Below, in pieces: positions 36,439 to 46,903 of a DNA stretch of 58,666 bases. The stretch is from the NCBI GenBank assembly GCA_003557765.1, contig PWNO01000079.1:1-58666 (forward strand), written 5' to 3'. The notes below the pieces were generated by a model. That model saw nothing but the letters and a program-made list of their open reading frames with translations, was not told the DNA's origin and searched no databases. The stretch comes from Bacteroidales bacterium (GTDB lineage Bacteria; Bacteroidota; Bacteroidia; Bacteroidales; UBA7960). Positions within the stretch are counted from its first letter, which is position 1; each line of letters begins with the position of its first letter. A program made the translations under genes and the position numbers.

Positions 36439-38148
36439 TTATTCCTTTTCTATTTTTACGCGCTTTAAAACCAGGTGGTTCAATGGGTTGTTGGTCATGT
36501 TTTTAACATATTGCTGCACAAATCGCATCGACTGATCATAATAGAGAAAAACCTTTGGGGCTTCTGCAATGATCAGGCTATCCATCTGATGATAAATTGC
36601 TGTCCGCGCGCTGTCATCTGTTTCGGACAAAGCACGGTCGTAAAGATAATCAAAAGTATCATTTTGGAATTGGGTATAATTTGGTCCGGCGGGTGTTTTA
36701 TTTTCGCTGTGAAACAGGGCCAGATAGTTTTCTGCATCCGGGTAATCGGCTATCCAGGATCCTCTGAAAAAAGGAGCATTGGCATTGGCCATCATCTCAC
36801 GCAAGGTTGCTGGTGGCATCACGTCGATGTCAAGGCGAATGCCCAATCGTGAAAGTTCGAATTGAATATATTGTGCAATGTCCTGGTAAGCCTGCGTGGT
36901 ATGGATTGTGATGACGGGCAGCCCTTCCCCTCCAGGATAGCCTGCCTCACGAAGCAGCCTGCGGGCCATATCCGGGTCATAATGATAACCCCCTTCATTA
37001 TCTGTAAATCCGGGTATACCAACGGGCACAAAACCAGCATGTGCAGGCGTGCCAATGTTGTTGCGCATGAAGCGCAACATTTTCTCCCTGTCAAACCCAT
37101 AATTTATTGCTTGCCGCACCTTTCTGTGCCTGAGTGGCCAATCCGCAGGCAGTTTCTCCTCGTGCATGACCATGCCAAGGTATTCAGAATTAAGAAATGG
37201 CATGGTGATCTTTTGGAGCTTGTCCTCATATCGGGGCTGAAGCTGGCCATCAGGAGTTAACAATTCATCCTGGTAACTGGGATCGATGCGGGTAAGCAGG
37301 TCGAGGTTTCCCTTGATAAATTCCAGGAACGCGGTTTGCCTGTCCTGGATAAAGCGAATGGAAACTGCATCCAGGTATGGCAGGCGCTGATCACCATCGA
37401 ACTCAAAATAGCGTTCATTTTTGCGATAGACTAGCTTCACGCCTTCCTTCCAATAGGTAAAACGGAAAGGGCCGGTACCCACAGGATTTCGCCGAAAATC
37501 TCGGCCATAGTTGTCAATGGCTTCACGGGGCACGATGGCACAATACTGCATGGACAAAAGAGACAACATGGGTGGAAAGGGCCTCTCGAGCCGAATGCGA
37601 ACCAGGGTGTCCGACAGCGCTCGCACATCCAGTGTTCCACCTGCTTTCCTGGCCACCTGGTTCATCACCCACCCTCCGGGGGCATTGATTTCAGGATCGA
37701 TCAGCCTGTTCAGGCTGAACACTACGTCATCAGCCACCACAAGCCGGCCACGGCCACCCGGAAAACAATCATCATCATGGAAATAGACATCATCGCGCAA
37801 CACGAAAGTGTATTCCAGGCCATCCGCTGAAATATTCCACGAATGCGCAATCGCCGGCTGCACATGCAGCTCATCATCCAGCTCCACAAGGCTGTTGAAC
37901 AACTGCGCAACACCCCATATGTTTGCCTGGTTACGGGCAAAAACGGGATCCAGGGAAGTGATGTTCTGGTCCTCGTTGTACCTGAGCACGGTCAGTCCCT
38001 CCTCTTGCTCAAAGCCGACACTGCAGCCATGGGAAAGGAGCAACACGAACAGTACAGCATGAAGTAAGCATTTGCAGACCGAAAAGTCAGCAGCCAATAT
38101 TTTCTTTATAATCCCGCAACAAGCCAGCTTTTGTTGGTATGTATCCAT
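36439..38148 (-). CDS. ABC transporter substrate-binding lipoprotein, family 5 (peptide/nickel type)
   Basis: A periplasmic OppA/DppA-like solute-binding lipoprotein of about 569 residues. The lipobox LSHGC places the lipid-bearing cysteine at residue 42. The mature part starts with the family pattern TVLRYNEDQNITSLDPVFARN and has the extended two-lobe domain order, including GTGPFRFTYWKEGVKLVYRKN. Oligopeptides are the likeliest ligands. No ABC permease or ATPase genes are near, so this is an orphan component. The ATG at 38148 is favoured over an in-frame TTG upstream. It follows purL on the same strand after 71 nt. Confidence 0.9.
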   Translation of the reverse strand: MDTYQQKLACCGIIKKILAADFSVCKCLLHAVLFVLLLSHGCSVGFEQEEGLTVLRYNEDQNITSLDPVFARNQANIWGVAQLFNSLVELDDELHVQPAIAHSWNISADGLEYTFVLRDDVYFHDDDCFPGGRGRLVVADDVVFSLNRLIDPEINAPGGWVMNQVARKAGGTLDVRALSDTLVRIRLERPFPPMLSLLSMQYCAIVPREAIDNYGRDFRRNPVGTGPFRFTYWKEGVKLVYRKNERYFEFDGDQRLPYLDAVSIRFIQDRQTAFLEFIKGNLDLLTRIDPSYQDELLTPDGQLQPRYEDKLQKITMPFLNSEYLGMVMHEEKLPADWPLRHRKVRQAINYGFDREKMLRFMRNNIGTPAHAGFVPVGIPGFTDNEGGYHYDPDMARRLLREAGYPGGEGLPVITIHTTQAYQDIAQYIQFELSRLGIRLDIDVMPPATLREMMANANAPFFRGSWIADYPDAENYLALFHSENKTPAGPNYTQFQNDTFDYLYDRALSETDDSARTAIYHQMDSLIIAEAPKVFLYYDQSMRFVQQYVKNMTNNPLNHLVLKRVKIEKE

Positions 38149-38219
38149 ACTGTCAAAAAGTCGAAAGGTCAAAAAGTCCGGTTCGTAAAAAAACAGTAGA
38201 GATTCCCGTTATTTAAACC

Positions 38220-40460
38220 CTATTCATCCATCATTTCCGGCAGAACCCCTTCATATCGTTTCGTCATTTCCGCAATTTCCCCATAATTATCTCCGTCAAT
38301 GATTGCCTTGTCTCCGGCAACCTTCCCCAGCAGGGAAAAAGAGACATCTGAGCGTGCTATGATCTCAGCAAGCAGGCCCTCGTTTTCCTGCTTCACCGTA
38401 ACAACTGCCCTGCTTTGCGACTCCCCGAAAAGGAAAGCATCCTTGCGGATCTCCATGTCAGTGTCTATGATAAAACCCAACTGATTGGTCATGGCCGACT
38501 CAAACAAGGTAACAAACAGCCCACCGTCAGAAACATCATGGGCGGAAACCAGGAGCTCTTTGCGGATCAGCTCTTTAAGCACCTCCTGCATCGCAAATTC
38601 TTCATCCAGATCAAAATAAGGTGCAGGGGCTTGCCGGATTTCATGCCAGGAATAGAGGTATTCAGAGCTGGCAATGTCCTGTCGTGCCTGACCGATCAGG
38701 TAGATCTGATCTCCATCCTCCTTAAACGCTGTCCCGGTCAACCTACGTTTATCGTCAAGGATGCCAAGCATGCCAATAACCGGAGTTGGAAATACCGGTT
38801 CCGTTTTACCACCAAGCGTAGACTGGTTATAAAAGCTGACGTTTCCACCTGTAACCGGGGTATTAAACTTTTGACATGCCAAACTCATGCCTTTGATGGC
38901 TCCGACAAACTGCCAATAAACTTCCGGGTTATAGGGATTCCCGAAATTGAGACAGTTGGTGATGGCCAAAGGACTGCCACCGCTGCATACGATATTTCTG
39001 GCACTTTCCGCTACTGCGATGGCAGCCCCTTTCTCAGGATCAGCATATACATAACGCGGATTACAGTCTACGGATAAAGCAAGTGCTTTTTGCGTGCCTT
39101 TGAGGTTAACAATTCCTGCATCTGCCGCAGTATTTGTCGTCATGTTTTTAGTGCCCACCATGGTGTCATACTGGTCGGACACCCATTTTTTGGAGGCAAT
39201 GTTGTGATTGCTCAACAGAAACAATGCCACCTGCTTAAGATTTTCAGGTTCAGGCACCAGGTCCATATTAAAAGCCCGGTTTTTCCGGTAATATTCAGGC
39301 TCCTGATAGTCACGGTCATAAACCGGAGCTCCACCGCCGAGCACCAGTGAGTCGGCCGGTACTTCTGCCACCAAATCACCATGGAAATAATATTTCAGGA
39401 TGTCGCCCTCGATGACTTCTCCAATCTGCACACAGTTCAGGTCCCATTTGTCAAACACATCCATGACCTCCTGTTCACGTCCTTTTTTGACGACCACGAG
39501 CATGCGCTCCTGGCTTTCGCTAAGCAGGATCTCAAAAGGCTGCATGTTTTGCTGGCGCAGCGGCACCTGATCCAGGTGAATCACCATGCCGTGCTTACCT
39601 TTAGCCGACATCTCGGAGGTGGAACAGGTGATGCCGGCTGCACCCATGTCTTGCATGCCTACCACTGCACCCGTTTTAATTACCTCAAGGGTGGCTTCCA
39701 GCAGGAGCTTTTCCTGAAATGGATCACCTACCTGAACTGCGGGAATTTTATCTGCAGATGCTTCGGTGATGTCTTCAGAAGCAAATGTGGCTCCATGTAT
39801 TCCATCTTTTCCGGTAGAAGAACCCACGATAAAAACAGGATTACCCTTACCATATGAAGTGGCTGATATGGTATTGCCCTTTTTGACTATTCCAACCGAC
39901 ATGGCATTGACCAGGGGGTTGGTGTTGTAGCAAGGGTCAAAAAACACCTCGCCTCCAACAACCGGAACACCAAAGGCATTGCCATAGTCGCCTATACCCT
40001 TTACAACGCCTTTCATCAGCCATTTTGTGCGCTCCGTGTCCAGGCTACCAAAGCGCAGGGAGTTAAGCTGGGCAATGGGCCTGGCGCCCATGGTAAAGAT
40101 ATCGCGGTTGATGCCTCCAACGCCAGTAGCAGCACCCTGATATGGTTCCAGTGCAGAAGGATGGTTGTGTGATTCAATTTTAAAGGCACAGGCCAGACCA
40201 TCACCAAGGTCTACCAGTCCCGCATTTTCATCACCTGCCTCTGCAAGCAAATGATCGCCCTTTCTTGGCAACGTCTTCAGCCATTTAATCGAATTTTTGT
40301 AGGAACAATGCTCCGACCACATGACCGCATAAATGCTCAGTTCCGTAAAGTTTGGCACCCTCCCGAGGTAGGATTTGATTTGATCATATTCTTCCGGTAA
40401 AACGCCGAGCTGTTTTGCTGCCTCCAAGCCTGCCGGCTGATCTTTTGGTGGTATTTCCAT
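38220..40460 (-). CDS. purL: Phosphoribosylformylglycinamidine synthase subunit PurL (small form)
   Basis: Fourth step of de novo purine synthesis, converting FGAR to FGAM with ATP and ammonia from PurQ. At 746 residues it is the small, multi-subunit PurL form that needs separate PurS and PurQ. The [21 protein letters not shown] stretch binds substrate. Duplicated ATP-grasp-like AIRS domains include [25 protein letters not shown] and [12 protein letters not shown]. The ATG at 40460 gives the usual N-terminus (MEIPPKD). A TATTTTTG promoter element lies upstream. PurQ and PurS are not in the window. Confidence 0.96.
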   Translation of the reverse strand: MEIPPKDQPAGLEAAKQLGVLPEEYDQIKSYLGRVPNFTELSIYAVMWSEHCSYKNSIKWLKTLPRKGDHLLAEAGDENAGLVDLGDGLACAFKIESHNHPSALEPYQGAATGVGGINRDIFTMGARPIAQLNSLRFGSLDTERTKWLMKGVVKGIGDYGNAFGVPVVGGEVFFDPCYNTNPLVNAMSVGIVKKGNTISATSYGKGNPVFIVGSSTGKDGIHGATFASEDITEASADKIPAVQVGDPFQEKLLLEATLEVIKTGAVVGMQDMGAAGITCSTSEMSAKGKHGMVIHLDQVPLRQQNMQPFEILLSESQERMLVVVKKGREQEVMDVFDKWDLNCVQIGEVIEGDILKYYFHGDLVAEVPADSLVLGGGAPVYDRDYQEPEYYRKNRAFNMDLVPEPENLKQVALFLLSNHNIASKKWVSDQYDTMVGTKNMTTNTAADAGIVNLKGTQKALALSVDCNPRYVYADPEKGAAIAVAESARNIVCSGGSPLAITNCLNFGNPYNPEVYWQFVGAIKGMSLACQKFNTPVTGGNVSFYNQSTLGGKTEPVFPTPVIGMLGILDDKRRLTGTAFKEDGDQIYLIGQARQDIASSEYLYSWHEIRQAPAPYFDLDEEFAMQEVLKELIRKELLVSAHDVSDGGLFVTLFESAMTNQLGFIIDTDMEIRKDAFLFGESQSRAVVTVKQENEGLLAEIIARSDVSFSLLGKVAGDKAIIDGDNYGEIAEMTKRYEGVLPEMMDE

Positions 40461-40487
40461 GTTATGGTGCGGTGGTTTTGTTTGCCA

Positions 40488-40495
40488 CAAAAATA
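40488..40495 (-). promoter_or_regulatory. Candidate -7 element for purL (TATTTTTG)
   Basis: TATTTTTG on the minus strand fits TAnnTTTG and sits 28 nt before the purL ATG, in the short gap after the hydrolase gene. There is no clear -33 TTG. Confidence 0.45.
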
Positions 40496-40514
40496 ATCAA
40501 GAAAAGCATAGGCG

Positions 40515-41597
40515 TCATCTGTTTTTATAGGCAGCATGAGGCAGCACACGTGTTCGCATATAGCGGAGAAACTTCTCTTTTTCTTCATGATGCGGCCGGT
40601 GAGCAGATTCTTCAAACCAAATTAATTGCTTGCCCTCAGGTGCTATTAGTACTTCAAAATAGGCAGCAGCAAGCTTTGCGGATACGATGACATCGTGCCT
40701 TCCAACCATGAAATAAACGGGCACGTCTATCTGCGGTGCTTCTTTTTTCAGGTCAAGGGTTTTCAGGTCATCCCATAATTCTTCAATAGAAAAATAGGGC
40801 ATCAGCACCATGTTGGTTTTGTCTAGTATGCCATATTCCGGAGCTGAAAGCGTGCTAAAAATGTAGTTAAAGTCAATATACCGGTCTCGTTCCGACTGCT
40901 TTATCAACCCTCCGTATTTGGTAACCCAGCGGCGGACGAGCAATGCATCGCGCAGGCTGTAATTCTCGGGAATGGTGTCTACCCTTTCCATCTGCCGCAA
41001 TGCGCGACGATTATTCTCTTTTTGTGCCTCCCGCAAGACAAACTCATAACAAAGCAGTTCATTTTTAAAGGGGTTGACACTTTGTCCGGCGGACACATAG
41101 GCATGGAGTTTCTCCGGGTATTTTGCTGCAAACAAGGCAGCCACATTACTTCCCCAGGAGTGTCCCCAGATAAATACCTTGTCCACCCCAAGCAAATCCC
41201 GGATATAATCAACCAACTCCCTGGTGTCTTCCACAAAATCATCCACAGTCAGCGATTTGCGGTGCAAGCTCCAACTGAAGGATCCGCCTGTGCCGCGTTG
41301 TTCCCAATACACCATAGTGAAGTCCTCTTCCAGTTTGCGCATGACCTCACTGGCCTGATCTACTGGAAAAAGGGGGAAGCCCGGCCCTCCGTGCAGAAAT
41401 AACATCACAGGGTTTTTCTTGTCCTGGCCACGGACCATCACCGATTGCCTGATGCCACCCAGCTCGATCCGCTGAAAATAATGCACACCTTTCTCAGAGA
41501 TCTCCGCTGTACGATAAGCCGTACAGGAAAGAAAACCGAACCCTGAAATGCACAAGATGATCCAAAATAAACAAGCTGATTTTATAGTTTTATTCAT
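40515..41597 (-). CDS. Lipoprotein alpha/beta hydrolase (prolyl aminopeptidase-like)
   Basis: An alpha/beta-fold hydrolase of 360 residues with a lipoprotein signal (ILCISGFGFLSC). The oxyanion region HGGPGFP and the nucleophile elbow GHSWGSN with its serine are intact. The YWEQRGTGGS motif is typical of the proline iminopeptidase/S33 group. The C-terminal histidine is probably in ESAHRPHHEE. Lipidation suggests a membrane-attached periplasmic or surface enzyme that trims peptides, though esterase activity cannot be excluded. ATGs at 41597 and 41606 are both possible. It is divergent from the LptF/G gene. Confidence 0.85.
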   Translation of the reverse strand: MNKTIKSACLFWIILCISGFGFLSCTAYRTAEISEKGVHYFQRIELGGIRQSVMVRGQDKKNPVMLFLHGGPGFPLFPVDQASEVMRKLEEDFTMVYWEQRGTGGSFSWSLHRKSLTVDDFVEDTRELVDYIRDLLGVDKVFIWGHSWGSNVAALFAAKYPEKLHAYVSAGQSVNPFKNELLCYEFVLREAQKENNRRALRQMERVDTIPENYSLRDALLVRRWVTKYGGLIKQSERDRYIDFNYIFSTLSAPEYGILDKTNMVLMPYFSIEELWDDLKTLDLKKEAPQIDVPVYFMVGRHDVIVSAKLAAAYFEVLIAPEGKQLIWFEESAHRPHHEEKEKFLRYMRTRVLPHAAYKNR

Positions 41598-41694
41598 ATG
41601 AAGCATAGGATAACAACGTATGAGCAGAAGCCGTTCTTATAGAGGATGCTTGTTTTATAAAAAAACAATAACCTATAAGAAGCATTTTGGCAAA

Positions 41695-41702
41695 CAAAGA
41701 TA
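41695..41702 (-). promoter_or_regulatory. Candidate -7 element for the lipoprotein hydrolase (TATCTTTG)
   Basis: A perfect TAnnTTTG match on the minus strand, about 97 nt upstream of the hydrolase ATG. A TTG lies only 13 nt further upstream, closer than usual. Confidence 0.45.
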
Positions 41703-41782
41703 CCGATGTTTTCTGCAACGGATAAGCAGTGGACATAGGATAATCCGGGGACTGTAATCATCCGGGATAGCCTGATTATTCG

Positions 41783-41790
41783 TATATTTG
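41783..41790 (+). promoter_or_regulatory. Candidate -7 element for the lptF/G-glycosyltransferase-ribBA unit (TATATTTG)
   Basis: TATATTTG followed by C is a perfect TAnnTTTG match 43 nt before the ATG at 41834. The -33 element is not evident. It would drive four overlapping or nearly touching genes ending with ribBA. Confidence 0.5.
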
Positions 41791-41833
41791 CAGTGAATTA
41801 ATCCATTCCAAATCCTTAAAGACATTACCAATA

Positions 41834-43306
41834 ATGAAAAAACTGCACAAACTGGTTCTTCAGTCTTATATCGGGCCATTTTTTGTGACCTTTTTCATTG
41901 CCCTTTTCATATTGTTGATGCAGTTTCTTTGGAAATACATTGACGATCTTGTTGGAAAGGGACTAGAATGGTATGTGATTGGGGAATTGTTGTTTTATTC
42001 ATCCGCCACATTTGTACCACTTGCCTTGCCCCTTGCAGTGTTGTTGTCCAGCATCATGACTATGGGCAAGATGGGAGAACATTACGAACTGGTGGCTTTT
42101 AAGTCGGCCGGTATTTCGCTCAGACGCATCATGTGGCCCATGGTAATGATCTCTTTTGTATTGGTTCTGGCTGCATTTTTTTTCTCAAACAATGTGCTGC
42201 CTGTGGCCAACCTGAAGAGCCTTTCTCTGCTTTATGATGTCCGGCAGCACAGACCGGCATTTAACATCACAGAGGGCATCTATTATCATGGGATAGACAA
42301 TTTTGTGATTCGTGTGGATAAAAAGACCAACGGAGGCAACACCCTGAGAGGGATTAAGATTTACGATCACTCCGAGAGGCGAGGCAATGTAAACCTTACA
42401 CTGGCAGAGTGGGGCACCATGGCTGTGACACCTGATCAGCGCTATCTCATCCTGACCTTATACAATGGCACCAATTACCAGGAGGCCGGCAGCGGTAATC
42501 CAAGGGATTCCGATCGGCCTTTCCAGCGGCTTTATTTTGACAAGCAGGTCAGGAAGTTTGACCTCAGCATGTTTGAGCTGGAGCGCACGGACCAGGAATT
42601 ATTTAAAGGAAATTTCAGGATGCTGAATCTGAATCAGCTTGTCTTTTTTGAAGACAGCCTTTCCACTGAACTTGACAAGAGAAAAGATTCATACATTAAG
42701 TCTTACCGTCGGCGTTTCTCGCTGATGCCCGACCCGGATACATTGCAGGGCAGTCTGATCTCCCCTGAAAGATTTCGGTATGTTGACATGGATTACGTTC
42801 GCAAGTCGCCTGTGAGTGAACTGATGATGCTTGACAATGCGATGGATATCATCAGAAGCAACCGCAGCCTCTCGGAAAGATCCCACCAGGAGTTCCGAGA
42901 CCGGCAGCGTACATTAGCCCGTTACCAGATAGAATTTCATCGCAAATTTACCCTTTCATTTGCGTGCATCGTGCTTTTTCTGATCGGCGCTCCCCTGGGT
43001 GCAATCATCCGCAAAGGTGGCTTCGGCTTACCCCTGGTGGTGTCTGTTTTACTTTTTGTGGTATTTCATGTCATTTCCATGATGGGTGAAAAGATGGTCC
43101 GGGAAGGTGTTCTTGAGGCGCATCAGGGAATGTGGTTATCATCTGTGGTACTGCTCCCTGTGGGCATACTGCTTACTTACAAGGCCACTACCGACTCTCC
43201 TGTCCTCGACATGGATATTTACAAGTCAAGCATTGAAAAAATCACAAATAAGGTTGCATTGTTAAGGAAAAGACGCCATAATGAAGATCCTGCAACTGAC
43301 CAATAA
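41834..43306 (+). CDS. LptF/LptG family permease
   Basis: A 490-residue YjgP/YjgQ-family protein, the membrane half of the Lpt ABC exporter that moves lipopolysaccharide from the inner membrane to the cell surface. Three N-terminal helices include LPLAVLLSSIMTMGKMGE and the MGEHYELVAFKSAGIS coupling region. A periplasmic jellyroll-like domain of about 200 residues follows, then three C-terminal helices (FLIGAPLGAIIRKGGFGLPL). Whether it is F or G cannot be settled, and many Bacteroidetes have a single protein of this kind per locus. It overlaps the following glycosyltransferase gene by 26 nt. Confidence 0.9.
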   Translation: MKKLHKLVLQSYIGPFFVTFFIALFILLMQFLWKYIDDLVGKGLEWYVIGELLFYSSATFVPLALPLAVLLSSIMTMGKMGEHYELVAFKSAGISLRRIMWPMVMISFVLVLAAFFFSNNVLPVANLKSLSLLYDVRQHRPAFNITEGIYYHGIDNFVIRVDKKTNGGNTLRGIKIYDHSERRGNVNLTLAEWGTMAVTPDQRYLILTLYNGTNYQEAGSGNPRDSDRPFQRLYFDKQVRKFDLSMFELERTDQELFKGNFRMLNLNQLVFFEDSLSTELDKRKDSYIKSYRRRFSLMPDPDTLQGSLISPERFRYVDMDYVRKSPVSELMMLDNAMDIIRSNRSLSERSHQEFRDRQRTLARYQIEFHRKFTLSFACIVLFLIGAPLGAIIRKGGFGLPLVVSVLLFVVFHVISMMGEKMVREGVLEAHQGMWLSSVVLLPVGILLTYKATTDSPVLDMDIYKSSIEKITNKVALLRKRRHNEDPATDQ

Positions 43307-44486
43307 AGTTCCCTACCCACCAAAAGACGGTGGAGCCATTGCCACACTCAACCTTTCCCTGGGCCTGGAAGCTATCGGAAACCAGGTACGCATGCTGGCC
43401 ATGAACACGCCTAAGCACCATTACGATATCGACCAGATTCCCGCACATCTCAGAGAAAAGGTTCGTATGGAGGCGGTTGACATCGACACGACGATCAAAC
43501 CTGCAGCGATGATTTCCAACCTGTTGTTTTCTTCACAGCCTTACAATGCAACAAGGTTTTTTTCAGAAAGTTATGCAAACAAGCTTCTGGAGGTCTTTTC
43601 TGAGGAGGATTTTGACATCATTCAGCTTGAAGGGATCTATCTCGCCCACTATATCCCCTTGATAAGGAAATACAGCAAGGCAAAGATAGCCCTGAGGGCT
43701 CATAACATAGAACATGAGATATGGCAGCGAGCGGCAAAGCGAGAAAAGTCACTTCCAAAAAAGATGTATTACCGCATGCTGGCCAAACGCATATTGAAAT
43801 ACAAAAAAAAGGTGCTGAACACTTACGACATGCTCATCCCCATTACCGAGCGCGATGCAGAAAGGTTCAGCTACTTGGGAAACACACGGCCTTTGCATGT
43901 TTCACCAGTTGGCTACCAGATAGCTGCCAGCAAACCTGAGCCCGGGAGGATCTTGTTTCCCTCCGTGGGTTGCATTGGCACACTGGACTGGCTCCCCAAC
44001 CAGGAAGGCCTGATATGGTTTGTGGATCACGTGTGGCCAGAAATACATAAAAAGCACCCGGATCTTCCTTTCCGGATAGCCGGACGAAATGCGCCTGCCT
44101 GGCTGGAAACATACCTTAAGAGCAAGCCAGTCACCTACCTGGGCGAAATTGATGATGCAGAAAAATTTATTAAGGAAACAGCCATAATGGTTGTACCTTT
44201 GTTCTCTGGCAGCGGCATGCGCGTCAAAATCATAGAAGGCATGGCGCTGGGAAAAACCATCGTGACCACAAGCATCGGTGCGGAAGGCATACCCGTAAAA
44301 CACCTGGAAAACATTGTAATTGAAGACACGGCAAAAGGTTTTATCAACAAAATAGATCAGCTTATACACGAACCGCAACTTTTCAAGTCTATTGGTAGCC
44401 ATGCCAGCAGCTTTATTCATAAGCACTTCGACAACCTGAAAATCTGCGACGCGTTAAGCACTTTTTACAAAAAGAACCTGGATTAA
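43281..44486 (+). CDS. Family 4 glycosyltransferase
   Basis: A GT-B glycosyltransferase of 401 residues. The N-terminal fold begins KILQLTNKVPYPPKDGGA, as in GT4 enzymes. The C-terminal donor-binding region has GSGMRVKIIEGMALGK, carrying the E-x7-E-like motif, and NIVIEDTAKGF. A cytosolic, membrane-facing role in surface polysaccharide or lipid glycosylation is likely given the LptF/G and GT2 neighbours. The start overlaps the permease gene by 26 nt, and the stop is 2 nt before the GT2 start. Donor and acceptor sugars are not predictable. Confidence 0.9.
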   Translation: MKILQLTNKVPYPPKDGGAIATLNLSLGLEAIGNQVRMLAMNTPKHHYDIDQIPAHLREKVRMEAVDIDTTIKPAAMISNLLFSSQPYNATRFFSESYANKLLEVFSEEDFDIIQLEGIYLAHYIPLIRKYSKAKIALRAHNIEHEIWQRAAKREKSLPKKMYYRMLAKRILKYKKKVLNTYDMLIPITERDAERFSYLGNTRPLHVSPVGYQIAASKPEPGRILFPSVGCIGTLDWLPNQEGLIWFVDHVWPEIHKKHPDLPFRIAGRNAPAWLETYLKSKPVTYLGEIDDAEKFIKETAIMVVPLFSGSGMRVKIIEGMALGKTIVTTSIGAEGIPVKHLENIVIEDTAKGFINKIDQLIHEPQLFKSIGSHASSFIHKHFDNLKICDALSTFYKKNLD

Positions 44487-44488
44487 TC

Positions 44489-45679
44489 ATGGAGTACGGG
44501 ATTGGCTTCTGGTTGTTACTCATCGTATTTTTGATCTCGGTGACTGCCATTGGCTATTCCTATGCCTTGTATCCATGGCTCATTTTTTTTCTCTCACGCA
44601 AGAAAAAACTGCGGCTTCAACAATATCAGGAAGATGATGACCGGCCATTTGTGAGTGTCATCATTTCAGCTTTCAATGAGGAAAGGTTAATAGGTGAAAA
44701 GATTCAAAGTGTTTACCGGACAAATTACCCTGGTAACCGTTTTGAAGTGCTGGTAGGTTCGGATGCATCGACCGACAAGACAAACGACATCCTGAAAAAA
44801 ATGGGGGAACAATTTCCCTCCTTGCATTATTTCCCTTTCCGGGAAAGGCGTGGCAAGGGGAATGTCATGAATGACCTGTACAGGCACGCACGCGGTGATG
44901 TCATCATATTCACCGATGCCAATGTGATGTTTGAGAAACAAACCATGAAAGAGCTGATCAGCTTTTTCAAGGATCAGCGCGTAGGCCTTGTGGACTCGCA
45001 AATGATCAACACGAACACGAAGGAAGAAGGCATTTCCTACCAGGAAAAATCCTATATATCAAGAGAAGTGAAAATCAAGCACAGCGAGAGCATTTTATGG
45101 GGCACTATGATGGGACCCTTTGGCGGCTGTTTTGCGTTACGCAGGAAACTTTTTGTCCCTGTGCCAAAAAATTTTCTCGTGGATGACTTCTACATTAATA
45201 TGAAAGTGCTGGAAGCAGGTTATCTTTGCATCAACAATCCAGACGCAAAGGTCTACGAAGAGGTACCCAGTGACCTTGTTGCTGAATTTCACAGGAAGAA
45301 ACGCATTGCCACAGGGAATTTTCAGAACTTAAGGGTTTTCTCAGGTATGTTGTGGCATAAAACACCAGGGTTATCGTTCACCTATATATCACACAAGGTG
45401 CTACGATGGCTGGGTCCCTTCTTTATGTTGAGCGCACTCATCACCAATGCTGCACTGGCTTTTTACCATCCGCTGTTTATGTCTTTACTGATATTGCATC
45501 TTCTGGTGACCGCATTGCCATTCATCGATTACCTGCTAAAAAAAAAACATATACACAACCGGACATTACGTTTCATATCCCATTTTTATGGTATGAACCT
45601 GGCAATGTTTCTTGGTTTTTTCAAATCGTTAAAAAAAATTGAAACCAATGTTTGGAAACCCACAGAAAGAAATTCGTGA
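44489..45679 (+). CDS. Membrane-bound family 2 glycosyltransferase
   Basis: A 396-residue processive-type GT2. An N-terminal membrane helix (about residues 8-30) is followed by the catalytic GT-A domain with [17 protein letters not shown], the DxD-like segment FTDANVMF, the acid pair in [12 protein letters not shown] and the [13 protein letters not shown] motif that takes the place of QxxRW. Two or three C-terminal helices follow. The final 32 nt overlap ribBA. It probably extends or transfers a surface glycan together with the adjacent GT4. Confidence 0.88.
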   Translation: MEYGIGFWLLLIVFLISVTAIGYSYALYPWLIFFLSRKKKLRLQQYQEDDDRPFVSVIISAFNEERLIGEKIQSVYRTNYPGNRFEVLVGSDASTDKTNDILKKMGEQFPSLHYFPFRERRGKGNVMNDLYRHARGDVIIFTDANVMFEKQTMKELISFFKDQRVGLVDSQMINTNTKEEGISYQEKSYISREVKIKHSESILWGTMMGPFGGCFALRRKLFVPVPKNFLVDDFYINMKVLEAGYLCINNPDAKVYEEVPSDLVAEFHRKKRIATGNFQNLRVFSGMLWHKTPGLSFTYISHKVLRWLGPFFMLSALITNAALAFYHPLFMSLLILHLLVTALPFIDYLLKKKHIHNRTLRFISHFYGMNLAMFLGFFKSLKKIETNVWKPTERNS

Positions 45680-46880
45680 GGATTTTCGGTTCAACACCAT
45701 CGACGAGGCCATTGAGGACATTCGTGAGGGCAAAGTAGTGATCGTTGTTGATGATGAAGACAGGGAAAACGAAGGTGACTTTATTGCTGCGGCTGAGACC
45801 ATAACCCCGGAGATCATCAATTTCATGGCTACCCACGGCCGGGGGCTTATTTGTGCGCCCATTACCCGGAAGCGTGCAGAAGAGCTTGACCTGGAGCTGA
45901 TGGTTCCCAAGAACACGGCTTTACATGAAACACCATTTACCGTTTCCGTAGATTTACGTGGTCACGGATGTACGACAGGCATATCGGCAGCTGACAGGGC
46001 AAAAACCGTAAATGCCCTGGCCAATCCAGATACGGATCCTGCTTCTCTGGGGCGTCCGGGGCATATTTTTCCGCTTCGGGCAAGGGTTGGCGGCGTGTTG
46101 CAACGTGCTGGACATACCGAGGCATCCATTGACCTGGCCCGCCTGGCAGGTTTGCAACCCGCTGGCGCATTGGTAGAGATCATGAACGATGATGGGACCA
46201 TGGCCAGGCTGCCCGAACTGTTTGAAATTGCCAATCGCTTTAACCTGAAAATCATATCCATAGAAGAACTCATTGCCTACCGGATCAAAAACGAAAGCCA
46301 TATTGAGCGGGAGATTACAGTGGATTTACCTACAGAATGGGGGCATTTTAAACTCGCCGCTTACAGGCAAACCACCAATGACCAGCTACACCTGGCACTT
46401 ATTAAGGGGAGCTGGAGCCCTGACGAGGAAGTATTGGTCAGGGTCCATTCCTCATGTATCACCGGAGACATATTCGGATCATGCAAATGTGACTGTGGCG
46501 GACAGCTTCACCAGGCCATGGAGATGGTCGAAAAAGAAGGTAAGGGTGTTGTGTTATACATGAACCAGGAAGGCCGGGGAATTGGGTTGCTTAATAAGCT
46601 TAAGGCATATCACCTGCAGGAACGTGGCCTGGATACCGTAGAAGCCAATATCGAGCTTGGTTTCAAGGCAGACGAGAGAGACTATGGAATTGGTGCACAG
46701 ATTTTGCGTGATCTGGGAGCCAACAAAATCAAACTCATTTCAAATAATCCCGGTAAAAAAGCAGGGCTGATGGGGTATGGCATAGAAATCACAAGGAACA
46801 TTCCAATTGTGGTGCCTGCATCATCCCATTGTAAGGTATATTTGGACACCAAGAAAAAGAAGCTCGGACATACGTTTTAG
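45648..46880 (+). CDS. ribBA: Bifunctional DHBP synthase / GTP cyclohydrolase II
   Basis: Two-domain riboflavin enzyme of 410 residues. The N-terminal RibB half makes 3,4-dihydroxy-2-butanone 4-phosphate and shows [11 protein letters not shown] (35-45) and the catalytic stretch around [10 protein letters not shown]. The C-terminal RibA half opens the GTP ring. It has the zinc cysteines in [11 protein letters not shown] and the EGRGIGL motif, so both activities seem intact. The ATG at 45648 starts inside the tail of the GT2 gene, which argues for translational coupling. An in-frame TTG at 45639 is less likely. No FMN riboswitch leader is present. Confidence 0.95.
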   Translation: MFGNPQKEIREDFRFNTIDEAIEDIREGKVVIVVDDEDRENEGDFIAAAETITPEIINFMATHGRGLICAPITRKRAEELDLELMVPKNTALHETPFTVSVDLRGHGCTTGISAADRAKTVNALANPDTDPASLGRPGHIFPLRARVGGVLQRAGHTEASIDLARLAGLQPAGALVEIMNDDGTMARLPELFEIANRFNLKIISIEELIAYRIKNESHIEREITVDLPTEWGHFKLAAYRQTTNDQLHLALIKGSWSPDEEVLVRVHSSCITGDIFGSCKCDCGGQLHQAMEMVEKEGKGVVLYMNQEGRGIGLLNKLKAYHLQERGLDTVEANIELGFKADERDYGIGAQILRDLGANKIKLISNNPGKKAGLMGYGIEITRNIPIVVPASSHCKVYLDTKKKKLGHTF

Positions 46881-46903
46881 TTCCCATCCCAACGCCAATC
46901 ACT

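Noticed and set aside
41620..41757. 45-codon basic open frame upstream of the lptF/G gene
   Set aside because: It is arginine/lysine rich with no recognisable family, spans the likely promoter of the divergent hydrolase gene, and lies upstream of the lptF/G -7 element. Likely chance.
45560..45650. FMN riboswitch for ribBA
   Set aside because: The region is GT2 coding sequence that overlaps the ribBA start; no room or structure for the conserved FMN element.
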